Source of the DNA: Deltaproteobacteria bacterium
Lineage (GTDB): Bacteria > Myxococcota_A > Polyangia > Nannocystales > Nannocystaceae
Assembly (NCBI GenBank): GCA_016709225.1
Contig: JADJEE010000012.1
Span: 620,001-684,000, forward strand
Direction of reading: 5' to 3'
Length of the DNA: 64,000 nucleotides
Part shown: piece by piece, positions 1 to 8,237 of the stretch
Layout of the letters: each line of letters begins with the position of its first letter
Position numbering within the stretch: the stretch's first letter is position 1
The notes under the pieces: model-generated
The model's input: the letters and a program-made list of their open reading frames with translations, nothing else
Databases searched by the model: none
Told to the model about the DNA's origin: nothing
Made by a program: the position numbers and the translations under genes

Positions 1-53
1 CACGCGAGCGACGCCAGCAGGAGCCATCGGCTGGTTCGGAGCATCCCCGCCAT
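1..53 (-). CDS. N-terminus of an exported protein (partial)
   Basis: Only the first 17 codons are inside the window; the gene runs off the left edge. Read on the minus strand from the ATG at 53, the peptide is MAGMLRTSRWLLLASLA, a positively charged start followed by a hydrophobic run. That looks like a Sec or lipoprotein signal peptide. A second in-frame ATG at 44 is an equally good start. No function can be given. It is divergent from the SGNH lipoprotein gene that starts at 216, so the roughly 160 bp between them should hold both promoters. Confidence 0.5.
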   Translation of the reverse strand, partial: MAGMLRTSRWLLLASLA

Positions 54-215
54 GTACGTCCGGCCGAGGGCTTCGGTGCAAGCTTTATGGCTCCGACGTC
101 CGCCGCCGCGGCGCCGCGGCCCGCAAGTTCTAGCGAAGGGTGCAACCGGGTTGCCGCTCGCCCCACGCCCGCGCGCGCGCCCAGGCTGGTCCCACGCTTG
201 CAGTTCCCGCGCGCC

Positions 216-1124
216 ATGCTTCGCCGCGCCTCGCTTGCCCTCTTCGTCTCGCTCACCGCCGCCTGTGCCGATGCCCCGGGCCCCTCGCAGGGCAGCACGG
301 GCGACGACGGCAGCGACACCGCCGGCTCGAGCAGCGCCGGATCGACCGCGGCGTCGGCCACCGCGACGACGAGCTCCGCGTCGGCCGAAGGCAGCACCGG
401 CACCGGCTCCGACGGCGGAAGCTCCGGCGCGGCATCGGGCGACTCGAGTGACGGTGGCAGCGAGGACGCGGGCTCGAGCGGCGGTATCGACGAGCATGCG
501 CCGTTCGACCTGGTGGTGATCGGGGCCTCGACCGCCGCGGGCAAGAACCTCGACCAGCCGCAGTATGGCGGCGCGCCCGGCAACAAGCCCTTCGCGACGC
601 TGCTCGCCGATCAGCTCGCGATCGATCGCCCGGGCTCGTCGGTCGTGAACCTCGCGGTGCCCGGCACCTCGAGCTTCGAAGGCATGCCGACCGGCAGCCA
701 GAATCCGCCCGGCTACGCCGCGCCCGATCCCATGCACAACATCACCGCGGCGCTCGCGGACACACCCGACGCGGTGCTGGTCGCGTATCACCTGGGCGCG
801 GGCGCGAGCACCGAGCAGATCATGACCAACCTCGCGGCCATCCACGACGCGGCCGAAGCCGCCGGCGTGCCGGTGTGGTTCAGCACGCCGCTGCCTCGCT
901 TCGCGACCGCCGATCCGGCGCAGCTGGCCCAGATCCCCGAGATGCGCGATGCCGTGCTGACGACCTTCGGCGACCACGCACTCGACTTCTTCGCGGCGCT
1001 GGTCGGCGACGACGGCTACGCCGACGCGACGCTGTTCCTCACCGACGAGAACCATCCCAACCAAGCCGGGCACCAGGCGCTCTACCAGGTGCTGCTCGAC
1101 GCCGACCTGCCCGCGGCGCTGTGA
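216..1124 (+). CDS. SGNH/GDSL-type hydrolase lipoprotein
   Basis: A 302-residue exported protein. Residues 1-17 form a signal peptide ending in a lipobox-like LTAAC, so it is probably anchored to the envelope by Cys17. Residues 18-95 are a Ser/Gly/Thr/Asp linker. The rest fits the SGNH hydrolase fold: block I is IGASTAAG (nucleophile Ser near 105) and block V is DENHPN near the C-terminus (Asp277, His280), followed by the usual GHQALYQVLL helix. Families with this fold are esterases, lipases or carbohydrate deacetylases; the substrate cannot be read from sequence. The frame is open further upstream (from 87), but the ATG at 216 is the only start that yields a signal peptide. Confidence 0.72.
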   Translation: MLRRASLALFVSLTAACADAPGPSQGSTGDDGSDTAGSSSAGSTAASATATTSSASAEGSTGTGSDGGSSGAASGDSSDGGSEDAGSSGGIDEHAPFDLVVIGASTAAGKNLDQPQYGGAPGNKPFATLLADQLAIDRPGSSVVNLAVPGTSSFEGMPTGSQNPPGYAAPDPMHNITAALADTPDAVLVAYHLGAGASTEQIMTNLAAIHDAAEAAGVPVWFSTPLPRFATADPAQLAQIPEMRDAVLTTFGDHALDFFAALVGDDGYADATLFLTDENHPNQAGHQALYQVLLDADLPAAL

Positions 1125-1161
1125 TCTCGCACTTCACCGTCGCCGGCGACGGAGGACCGCG

Positions 1162-1884
1162 TCACGCCAGCGCGGCGGCCAACAGCTGCTCGGTGTCGCG
1201 CCCGACGCCGTCGCCGCGGACGATGTCGCCGTGCGCGGGCACCATCACCGTCGGTGGCGAGCGACGAACGTCGTCGAGCAGGGCTCGCAGCGTCGCCTTG
1301 CGATCCTTCAAGATGATCTTGTGCGCGAGGTTGAAGAGCGCGTAGCCGGGCGCGCTCTTGGTCCACTTGAAGAGCTGGCGCACCAGCACGTTGCCGGGCA
1401 GCGTGGGCATGTTGGCGAAGAGGTCCGAGCCGTACCACGCGTGTCCGCCAGCGATGCGCGCCCGCGCCCAGGTCTCGCCGCACTTGCTCGAGGGCGCCTC
1501 GACCACGGCGACGCCATCGGCGAGCAACGGCGCCAGCGCCTCGAGTGACTCGAATGCTCCGGCGTCGCGCGAGCGCTTCGCGATGCGGGCCTGCGCGCCG
1601 GCGGCCGCGAACACGCGCGCGGCGGGGAACAGCTCGCGCCACTGCCCGATGCCCAGGTAGTGGAAGCCGTTGTTGGCGACGAGCGCCTCGACGGCGCCGA
1701 ACGGCGCGAGGTCATCGGCGACCTCGCGTCCGATGCGTGACGGTGGGCTGATCACCAGCAAGCCCCCGCTGGCCAACCGCGCCGTGAATGCGTTCGAGGT
1801 GCCGCTGCGGCTGAACGGGTAGGTGTACGAGAGCACGCCCGCGTCGCCATCGAGGATCGTCCAGCCGTGTGGGGTACGCGACAT
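1162..1884 (-). CDS. DUF4336-like (metallo-beta-lactamase-fold-like) protein
   Basis: A 240-residue cytoplasmic protein with no signal peptide or membrane segment. The N-terminal half reads like the DUF4336 family: a strand-rich start, LLVISPPSRI, then VEALVANNGFHYLGIGQW and FPAARVFAAAGAQARI. In that family these segments follow the beta-lactamase fold (substrate or metal site around the N..H pair). The C-terminal half has VMVPAHGDIVRGDG, again like a metallohydrolase HGD motif. Family members are uncharacterised, so no reaction is claimed. The ATG at 1884 is preferred over the more upstream GTG-type start because the homologous region begins right after it. It is divergent from the lipoprotein gene at 1961. 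Confidence 0.55.
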   Translation of the reverse strand: MSRTPHGWTILDGDAGVLSYTYPFSRSGTSNAFTARLASGGLLVISPPSRIGREVADDLAPFGAVEALVANNGFHYLGIGQWRELFPAARVFAAAGAQARIAKRSRDAGAFESLEALAPLLADGVAVVEAPSSKCGETWARARIAGGHAWYGSDLFANMPTLPGNVLVRQLFKWTKSAPGYALFNLAHKIILKDRKATLRALLDDVRRSPPTVMVPAHGDIVRGDGVGRDTEQLLAAALA

Positions 1885-1960
1885 CGCGGCGGATGATCGC
1901 CCAACCCGGTCCGCGTCGCCAGCGGCCACGGCCCTCGGCCGTACCTGCTACCGTTGCGAC

Positions 1961-3217
1961 GTGCAGCTGCCGCGCGCCGTGCCTGTGTTCGTGCTCGCGT
2001 GCGCGTGTGGTCGGACCGAGCTGATCGGGCGCGCGGACGCGGACGCGGACGGCACGAGCGTCGATCCGAGCGCGAGCAGCACCGACACCTCCGGCCCACC
2101 GCCGCCGCCACCCCCGAGCTGCCGCGAGCAGGGCGGCACGATCGCGCGCGACGGCGGGCCGTGGGTCATCACCGACAGCCCGAGCTTCAGCTCGCCGCTG
2201 GGCCTGGTGGTCGACGAGACCGGCCTGTTCGCGATGTGGCTGGGGCCGTTCGTGGGCACGCCGCCTTCGCCCAACGTGCGCGGCGTTCGGGTCGATCGCA
2301 ACGGCGTCGTCCAAGGCGAACCCTTCGTGCCGTGGGAGCGACTGATCTCGCTGCACGGCACCACCCACGCGGCCCCGGGCGGCGCGCTGCTGACGTACTG
2401 TGGCCGCGACGGCACCGGCGATCTCGCGATGTCGCGGATCGTCGACGCGAGCGGACAGACCATCGTCGACGAGGTCGTGCGCACACAGCTGGGCCAGTCC
2501 TGCGGCGCCGTCGCGCCCGACGGGGTGTGGACCGGCAGCCATCACCTGTTCGCGTGGACCGACAACTCGGGCTTCGAGTTCGAGGTGACCCTCGATGTCG
2601 CCGATGCGTCGCTGATCTCGCAGCACGCGACCCTGCTCGCCTTCGACGGCGAGCTGACGGTGCCGCCACGGTTCGCGGTCGGGGCACAGACCGTGACGCT
2701 CATCGTGGGGCTCGCCGGCGGTGGTCTCGCGATCTGGCGCTTGGATCTCGCGGGCGAGCCGTTGATGGCGCCGAGCGAGCTGTTCTCGTCGGCGGATCTC
2801 CGCGACCCCGTGATCGCCGCTGCGCCGGACGGATCGGCGTGGATCTGGCTCACCGATGGCGACGCCGAGGGCATCGTCCGCATCGTCGTCGACCCCACCG
2901 GCGCGGTGACGGAGGCGTTCGTGCCGGTCGAGGTACCGCCGGCGCGCTACTCGGAGCTGCGCCTCGAGCCGTGGCCGGGCGGCGCGATCGTCGTGGGCAA
3001 CGCCTACGCCCCACCCGACGAGATCATCGCGTGGTTCGCGGTCGACGATCGCGGCTCGCCGATCGCTTGGGAGCTGGTCGACGACGGCCTGCCGTCGCTG
3101 TACGAGGCCAGGGGGGTGCCGGCGACGGACGGCGACCAGGCGTGGGTGCTGTACCGCGCCGGCTTCGAGGACGACAGCGCCGAGCTGCGAATGCTCCGCG
3201 TCGGCTGCATTCGCTAG
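1961..3217 (+). CDS. Putative lipoprotein, beta-propeller-like
   Basis: A 418-residue protein, not recognised. The start is taken as the GTG at 1961, which gives MQLPRAVPVFVLACACG, a short lipoprotein signal with the lipobox LACAC. A linker with a run of prolines follows (PPPPPPP near residues 47-53). The remainder is rich in short beta-strand segments with Asp-Gly turns (VRVDRNGVV, IVDASGQTIV, VVDPTGAVTEAF, IAAAPDGSAWIWL), the spacing expected of a repeat beta-propeller. No catalytic motif is visible. It ends 21 bp from the convergent end of the next gene, which is another propeller-like lipoprotein. Confidence 0.6.
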   Translation: MQLPRAVPVFVLACACGRTELIGRADADADGTSVDPSASSTDTSGPPPPPPPSCREQGGTIARDGGPWVITDSPSFSSPLGLVVDETGLFAMWLGPFVGTPPSPNVRGVRVDRNGVVQGEPFVPWERLISLHGTTHAAPGGALLTYCGRDGTGDLAMSRIVDASGQTIVDEVVRTQLGQSCGAVAPDGVWTGSHHLFAWTDNSGFEFEVTLDVADASLISQHATLLAFDGELTVPPRFAVGAQTVTLIVGLAGGGLAIWRLDLAGEPLMAPSELFSSADLRDPVIAAAPDGSAWIWLTDGDAEGIVRIVVDPTGAVTEAFVPVEVPPARYSELRLEPWPGGAIVVGNAYAPPDEIIAWFAVDDRGSPIAWELVDDGLPSLYEARGVPATDGDQAWVLYRAGFEDDSAELRMLRVGCIR

Positions 3218-3238
3218 GGGCCGACGCAGCTTCGTCGA

Positions 3239-4585
3239 TCAGCCCGCCGGCGGGTTGCAAGCGACCGAGTTGATCGCGCCGCCGGTCATGTCCGAGTAGG
3301 TGTAGGCGCCCTGCAGGCCGCTGAACATGTCGTAGCTGAGATCGGTGGTGTCGACCTTGTAGGCACGGTCCTGCGAGTCGGGCACCGCCCACACGTAGCC
3401 GTCGAGGTCCACGCTGATGCCCTTGCACTGCGCCGTCTCGCCGGGGAACATCACGCTCGGCCCGAGCGCCATGGTCTCGACGTCGATGGCCTGCACGCCG
3501 CCGACGATGCCGACCCACATCAAGCCGGTGGGATCCTCGGCCAGGCCGACGCCGTAGTTGTTGATCGAGCCGGCGATGGTCGTCCACGTCGAGGTTGCCG
3601 GGTCCCACTTGCCGGGCACGCCGGTCGCCCCCCAGATCATGCCGTTGTGATCGACGGTGATGCCGTAGCCATAGAAGGGCGGCGCCTCGTCCCACGTGAG
3701 ATCGTCGAAGTGCACGCGCACGGCCCCGGGGGTGTTCTCGAACAGCCGCGTGAGCCACAGATCATTGTTGGAATCGACGGCGCCGCCGTACCAGCCGAAG
3801 GTCGTGCACGGGTAAGGCAGCTCGATCGAGTCCTCGACCACGCCGGTCTCGCCGTCGAGGCGATGGACCCACACCGAGTTGGCGCTGCACATGCCCGAGT
3901 CGGGCGTTCCACCGCGCCCCTCGGCGGTCCACAGCTTCTGGTCCTTCCATTCGCAGGTCGCGTCGTCGAGCACGCCGGTGGTCCATGCGACCGGGCGCTG
4001 GCTGGTGGCCTCGGGGAAGTCGGTGTACCAGGCGACGCAGTCGTCGGTGCCCCACGGCTTGATGTCCGCCGCGCCGGTGGAGGTGTTGCCGCCGGCGCAG
4101 TCCTCGGACCGCGCGTAGATCTTCACGACGCCGCCGAAGCGGTTGGCAACCGCGACGGCGCGACCATCCACGGTGACCGAGGTCCGCGAGGGGTTCCCGA
4201 GCGTCGCGCGCGTCAGGTAGCGGCCCTCCTCGACCATCGTCCGGGTGTTGATCTTGCTGACCGTGCTCTGGGTGCTGTTGGCGATCCAGATGTAGCTGAA
4301 GTCTGCGGGCCCGCAGCAGTCGAGCGCACCGGTGGTGCCGGTCTCGTTGACGCCGACGTCGAAGATCGCACCGCCGTCGCTGCTGGCGGCGGTGGTGTCG
4401 GCGGCGGTCGAACCCATGCTCGCCCCGGTGGCGCTGGCGCTCGCGCCGGTGCTGCCGCTGCCGCCCGACGAACCGCTGCCGTCGTGGGTGGTGGCACCGC
4501 CCTCGGCGGTGCCGTCCTGCGCCGACACATCGTCACCACCACAGGCGAACGCGAAACCAAGGGCCAGTACCGTGAAGCTGCGCAT
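3239..4585 (-). CDS. Lipoprotein with NHL/Vgb-like beta-propeller
   Basis: A 448-residue exported protein. The start ATG at 4585 gives MRSFTVLALGFAFACGGDD, a clean lipoprotein signal (lipobox AFAC, Cys15). Residues 20-85 are a Ser/Gly/Thr/Ala linker. After that the chain has repeated WIANS.., LWLTR, GITVDHNGMIWG, GLAEDPTGLMWVGI and GISVDLDGYVWAVP segments, the strand-turn-Trp pattern of NHL or virginiamycin-B-lyase-like six-bladed propellers. Several cysteines (CCGPA, CAGG, CEW, CTTF) could form disulfides in the periplasm or outside the cell. The lyase residues of true Vgb cannot be assigned, so a binding role is as likely as an enzymatic one. Confidence 0.68.
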   Translation of the reverse strand: MRSFTVLALGFAFACGGDDVSAQDGTAEGGATTHDGSGSSGGSGSTGASASATGASMGSTAADTTAASSDGGAIFDVGVNETGTTGALDCCGPADFSYIWIANSTQSTVSKINTRTMVEEGRYLTRATLGNPSRTSVTVDGRAVAVANRFGGVVKIYARSEDCAGGNTSTGAADIKPWGTDDCVAWYTDFPEATSQRPVAWTTGVLDDATCEWKDQKLWTAEGRGGTPDSGMCSANSVWVHRLDGETGVVEDSIELPYPCTTFGWYGGAVDSNNDLWLTRLFENTPGAVRVHFDDLTWDEAPPFYGYGITVDHNGMIWGATGVPGKWDPATSTWTTIAGSINNYGVGLAEDPTGLMWVGIVGGVQAIDVETMALGPSVMFPGETAQCKGISVDLDGYVWAVPDSQDRAYKVDTTDLSYDMFSGLQGAYTYSDMTGGAINSVACNPPAG

Positions 4586-4803
4586 GACGTCGATCCTCCG
4601 CGTGCGCGCGTCTCGACCCTTGCGCCGCTTCGCCAACTCTCGCACGCGCAGGGCTTGCACGGCCAGCGACATCCGATGCCCCGACGCCCGAGCCACCCTG
4701 ACGAGCGGGCGGCAGCCGTGGGCACTCGATCCATTGCGCGCCGCGGTGGTTCACAGACGATTCATTGGGCCTGCCCTACGGGCAGCTGGCATCCTCTCGC
4801 GAC

Positions 4804-7800
4804 ATGTCGCGTCGGGTGTTTCGCTCGCTGTCCCCCTCCCTGCTCGTCATCGCGCTCGCGACCGGCTGCCGCCAGGATCCGCCCGCGGGCGAACCAACGC
4901 CCGCGACGGATCCCGCACCCGCCGAGGGCAAGGCCGGCGCGACGAGCACCGCCGCGACCGCGACCGCGACGCCGCCCGACGAGACGCTGCCGACCCTGCG
5001 CACCGGTGAGCGCGCGCCGATCGAGCTGCCGGCCGTGACCGCGACCGCGGTACGCGAGTTCACCGATCGCAGCGGCGTGCAATACCTCGAGCTGTCGATC
5101 GACGGCGTGGTCGGCGAGGACACGCCCGAGCTCGCGGTGCTCGGCGCCGACGCGTCGATCTGGACCGCGACGCAGGTGCAGGGCCGCAGCGCGAGCGTGT
5201 TCGTGCGCCGCCGCGATACCGGCACCGCCGCCACGGCGCTGACCGGCACGCTGTGGTCGAGCCGCTGGGAGCGCAACGACTGGACCCTCTTCGGTGGCTC
5301 GCGCCGCGGCAACGTATGGAGCACGCGGTCGTTCACCGTCACCGGCACGCCGACGAGCTCACCCGATCTACCGGCCGCATTCGCGGCGGCGGCCTCCAGC
5401 GAGCTGCGCGGGCGTGGCTTCGAGACCCGCTTCGAGTCGCCGTTCCACGCGTTCGCAGCGGCGCGGGTGCATGCCGCCCTGCTCGGCACCAAGGCCGCCG
5501 CGGCAGCGGTCGCGACCGCGGTCGACGTGCGCCGCCCGAGCAACGACTTCACCGCGTTGATGTACACCACCACCGCCGCGACCTCGCTGCAGGAGGCGCT
5601 GCAGTACGACAAGGGCCTGCGCACCGTCGCGACCCAGGGCAAACGCGAGGTTCCGATCGCGGACATCGCCGCACCGGCGCTGGCCGACCACCCCTTCGCC
5701 GCCATGCGGGCGGGCCTGCCCGCGGGCGCCGAGCCCACCGCGGAGCCCTTGGCCGCCGCCGCGCCGGCCGAGTTCTGGTACGTCCGCTTCGACGACATCC
5801 GCGACATGCTGCGCGTGCTCGACGAGGCCGACGCGTGGCTGACCCCGGTCGCGCACGCCTTCGAGGAGCGTCCGCTCGTGCGCGACCTCGCCGGTCGCTA
5901 CCAGCGACAGCTCGGACTCGGGCGCAGCGGCCTCGCCAAGGCCCTCGGTCACACCGTGATCTCGCGGGTCGCGATCGTGGGCAGCGATCCCTACCTGCGC
6001 GAGGGCAGCGACGTGACGTTCGTCTTCGACGTCGCCTCGCAGGCCGCCTTCGAGACCGAGCTCTCGCGCCACCTCGCGACCTGGTCCGGCGAGGTGCCGG
6101 GCGTCACGCAGCGCGAGCTCCAGCACGAGGGCCACGTGATCACGGTGCACGCCGACCCGGCGGGGCTGGTCCGGCAGCACCGCGCGCAGGTCGGAACGCT
6201 CGCGATCGTGTCGAACAGCGAGGCCGCCTGTCGCCGGGTGCTCGACAGCATCGACGGCCGCAAGCCCCGGCTCGCCGACGAGCCCGACCTGCAGTACATG
6301 CTCGCGCGGGATCCCGGCACCCACGACGGCCTGGCCTTCATCGGCGATCGCTTCGTCGCCGAGGTCGTGGGTCCGGCGCAGAAGATCCAGCAGGCCCGCC
6401 GGATGCAAGCGCTCGCGGAGCTCGCGGTGCCCGGCCACGCCGCGCTGCTGTACGGGTGGTTGAACGGCCGCGCGCCGGCGGACACCGCCGAGATGATCGC
6501 CGCGGGTGTGCTCGGTGCCGACGAGCTCGAGCATGCCGATGGCACCTCGATCCAGTTCGCGCCCGGCAGTGCCGCACACTCCGACTGGGGCTCGCCCGAG
6601 ACCCTGACCCCGCGCATCGATCTGCCGGCCGTCACCCACGCGACCGCCGAGGAGCGCGTCGCCTACGAGACCTTCGCGCGGGGCTATCAGGACTACTGGC
6701 GCCAGTTCATCGACCCCATCGCCGTGCGCTTCGATCTCGAAGGCGATCGCGCCGACCTCGACGTGCGCGTGCTGCCGCTCATCGAGGGCACCGACTACCG
6801 CGACATCGAAGAGGTGGTCGGCAAGCAGCGCGTGCGCGTGCCCGCCATCGACGGCGGCGTGCAAGCGGTGTGGGCGGTCGGTCGCGACACCTCGCTGCGG
6901 CGCGATCTCGACCGCATGGCGGGCTCGATGTCCGGCAGGGCCGATCTCGGGCTCGGCTGGCTCGGTGGCTGGGTCGCCGTCGGCGGCCTCGATCGCGCGG
7001 GCCTGCTCGAGCTGATGTCGGCCACCGACGCGCGCGTCCAGCTGGCCTGGCAGCCGCCGGCCGCCGAGCCGCGCGACCGCGAGCTCGCGCGACGGGTCGG
7101 CAGGCTGCCGCTGTACGCCGCCGCCGAGGTGAGCAACCCCGCGAGCCTGGTCGCGACCCTCGCGGCCGCCCGCACGCTGCTCAACGAGGTCGCGCCCGGG
7201 TCGATCGGCTGGGAGAGCGTCGCGACCCACCACGACGTACCCATCGTGCGGATCGGCGTGACCGACAAGGGCACCTTCGCCGAGTACGCCGACACCATCG
7301 CGATCTACTACGCGCAGACCCCGGGCGCGATCGTGCTGGCGCTGCAGCGCTCGACCCTCGAGACGCTGATCGATCGCTTCGCCGACGCCGAGCGACGCCC
7401 GCTCGGGGTCGACGCCGACGGCACCCAGTTCGCGATCGAGGCCCGCGTGGTGCCCGATCACGCGCTGTCGCACGCGCTGCTGTGGCTGCTGCAGGGCCAG
7501 GCCCTCGAGGGCCAGATCTCGGCGCGGGCGTTCGCCGAGGCGATCCTACGTGGCGACCCGACCGCCAGCGATCCCGCGCGCTTCGAGGCGCTCGCGCGGG
7601 CCTACTTCGGTGGCGTGCCGGTGACGCCGGAGGGCCGCTTCGACTATGCGATCCGCGATGGCGTCGTGGGCGATCCGCTCCACGGCTCCGAGCTTCGACC
7701 GCGCTTCCCGGCGCTGCCGGTGGCGGGAGCGTCGCCCATCGCGACACTGCTCACGCGACTGTCGGGCGTGCGCGCGTCGGTGGCCTTCGACGATGAACCC

Positions 7801-7872
7801 GCGAAGCTCCCGACCCCCGCGCGCAGCCTCCACACGCAGCTCACCCTCGAGCTCGGCGCGAGCATCGAGTGA
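4804..7872 (+). CDS. Large orphan lipoprotein (1022 residues)
   Basis: Start ATG at 4804 gives MSRRVFRSLSPSLLVIALATGC, a signal peptide with lipobox ATGC, so the protein should be lipid-anchored. An Ala/Thr/Pro-rich linker (residues 23-60) precedes about 950 residues without a domain I can name. The middle has alternating segments (FWYVRFDDIRDMLRVLDEA, DVTFVFDVASQAAFETEL, GTLAIVSNSEAACRRVL, GLAFIGDRFVAEVV) that vaguely recall DUF3352-type periplasmic proteins, but this is weak. No enzyme motif is visible. It is a single-gene unit: the upstream gene is divergent, and two hairpins follow the stop. Confidence 0.7.
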   Translation: MSRRVFRSLSPSLLVIALATGCRQDPPAGEPTPATDPAPAEGKAGATSTAATATATPPDETLPTLRTGERAPIELPAVTATAVREFTDRSGVQYLELSIDGVVGEDTPELAVLGADASIWTATQVQGRSASVFVRRRDTGTAATALTGTLWSSRWERNDWTLFGGSRRGNVWSTRSFTVTGTPTSSPDLPAAFAAAASSELRGRGFETRFESPFHAFAAARVHAALLGTKAAAAAVATAVDVRRPSNDFTALMYTTTAATSLQEALQYDKGLRTVATQGKREVPIADIAAPALADHPFAAMRAGLPAGAEPTAEPLAAAAPAEFWYVRFDDIRDMLRVLDEADAWLTPVAHAFEERPLVRDLAGRYQRQLGLGRSGLAKALGHTVISRVAIVGSDPYLREGSDVTFVFDVASQAAFETELSRHLATWSGEVPGVTQRELQHEGHVITVHADPAGLVRQHRAQVGTLAIVSNSEAACRRVLDSIDGRKPRLADEPDLQYMLARDPGTHDGLAFIGDRFVAEVVGPAQKIQQARRMQALAELAVPGHAALLYGWLNGRAPADTAEMIAAGVLGADELEHADGTSIQFAPGSAAHSDWGSPETLTPRIDLPAVTHATAEERVAYETFARGYQDYWRQFIDPIAVRFDLEGDRADLDVRVLPLIEGTDYRDIEEVVGKQRVRVPAIDGGVQAVWAVGRDTSLRRDLDRMAGSMSGRADLGLGWLGGWVAVGGLDRAGLLELMSATDARVQLAWQPPAAEPRDRELARRVGRLPLYAAAEVSNPASLVATLAAARTLLNEVAPGSIGWESVATHHDVPIVRIGVTDKGTFAEYADTIAIYYAQTPGAIVLALQRSTLETLIDRFADAERRPLGVDADGTQFAIEARVVPDHALSHALLWLLQGQALEGQISARAFAEAILRGDPTASDPARFEALARAYFGGVPVTPEGRFDYAIRDGVVGDPLHGSELRPRFPALPVAGASPIATLLTRLSGVRASVAFDDEPAKLPTPARSLHTQLTLELGASIE

Positions 7873-7929
7873 GCTGACCTGACGTCAGCTGCCGCGCGGA
7901 CGCACGCGCATCGCCTGCGCACGCGCAGG
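7872..7929. terminator. Pair of hairpins after the large lipoprotein gene
   Basis: Two inverted repeats lie directly after the stop codon: AGCTGAC (7872-7878) with GTCAGCT (7884-7890), and CCTGCGC (7914-7920) with GCGCAGG (7923-7929). There is no T-run after either, so this is a candidate termination or mRNA-end structure between two convergent genes rather than a standard intrinsic terminator. Confidence 0.35.
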
Positions 7930-7974
7930 CCCTGCCGCACGCCGTGCGCGGACGATTCCACGCACCCGAGGGCG

Positions 7975-8118
7975 CTACAGACCGCGCGGGTCGTGATCGC
8001 GGCCCTGCTTCGAGCGCCGCACGATGGCGAGGAACAGGGTGCCGAGCACGGTCCAGAGGATCGCCATCACGAAGATGCCGCCGATGTCGACGAAGCGAAG
8101 TGCGAGCAGGGTCGTCAT
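7975..8118 (-). CDS. 47-residue single-span membrane protein
   Basis: A short minus-strand frame from ATG 8118 to TAG 7975. It begins MTTLLALRFVDIGGIF, continues as an unbroken hydrophobic stretch (about residues 12-33), and ends in a strongly charged tail (RRSKQGRDHD). That is a textbook small single-pass membrane protein with a cytoplasmic C-terminus. No Shine-Dalgarno sequence is obvious upstream. Support is the composition and the well-placed stop only. It is the only candidate gene in the 365 bp between the large lipoprotein gene and the HTTM gene, which is on the opposite strand. Confidence 0.45.
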   Translation of the reverse strand: MTTLLALRFVDIGGIFVMAILWTVLGTLFLAIVRRSKQGRDHDPRGL

Positions 8119-8237
8119 GGGAGGCGGGCATCTGCAAGGGTCGATCCGACGCGTGGTGGTCGCAGCTGGCGGGCGCGGCGATCATGGCAAGCCCCCCATG
8201 CGCCGCAGGTTGTGCGCTGGCCCGCAAGGCTCGCGTC

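Noticed and set aside
5253..7796. Very long alternative frame in the 1022-residue lipoprotein
   Set aside because: It is Arg-rich and overlaps the whole lipoprotein gene on the same strand; it is a shadow frame of high-GC DNA.
7944..8237. Upstream part of the HTTM-gene frame
   Set aside because: The composition is Arg/Ser-rich and typical of random high-GC reading; the domain and membrane helices start later.
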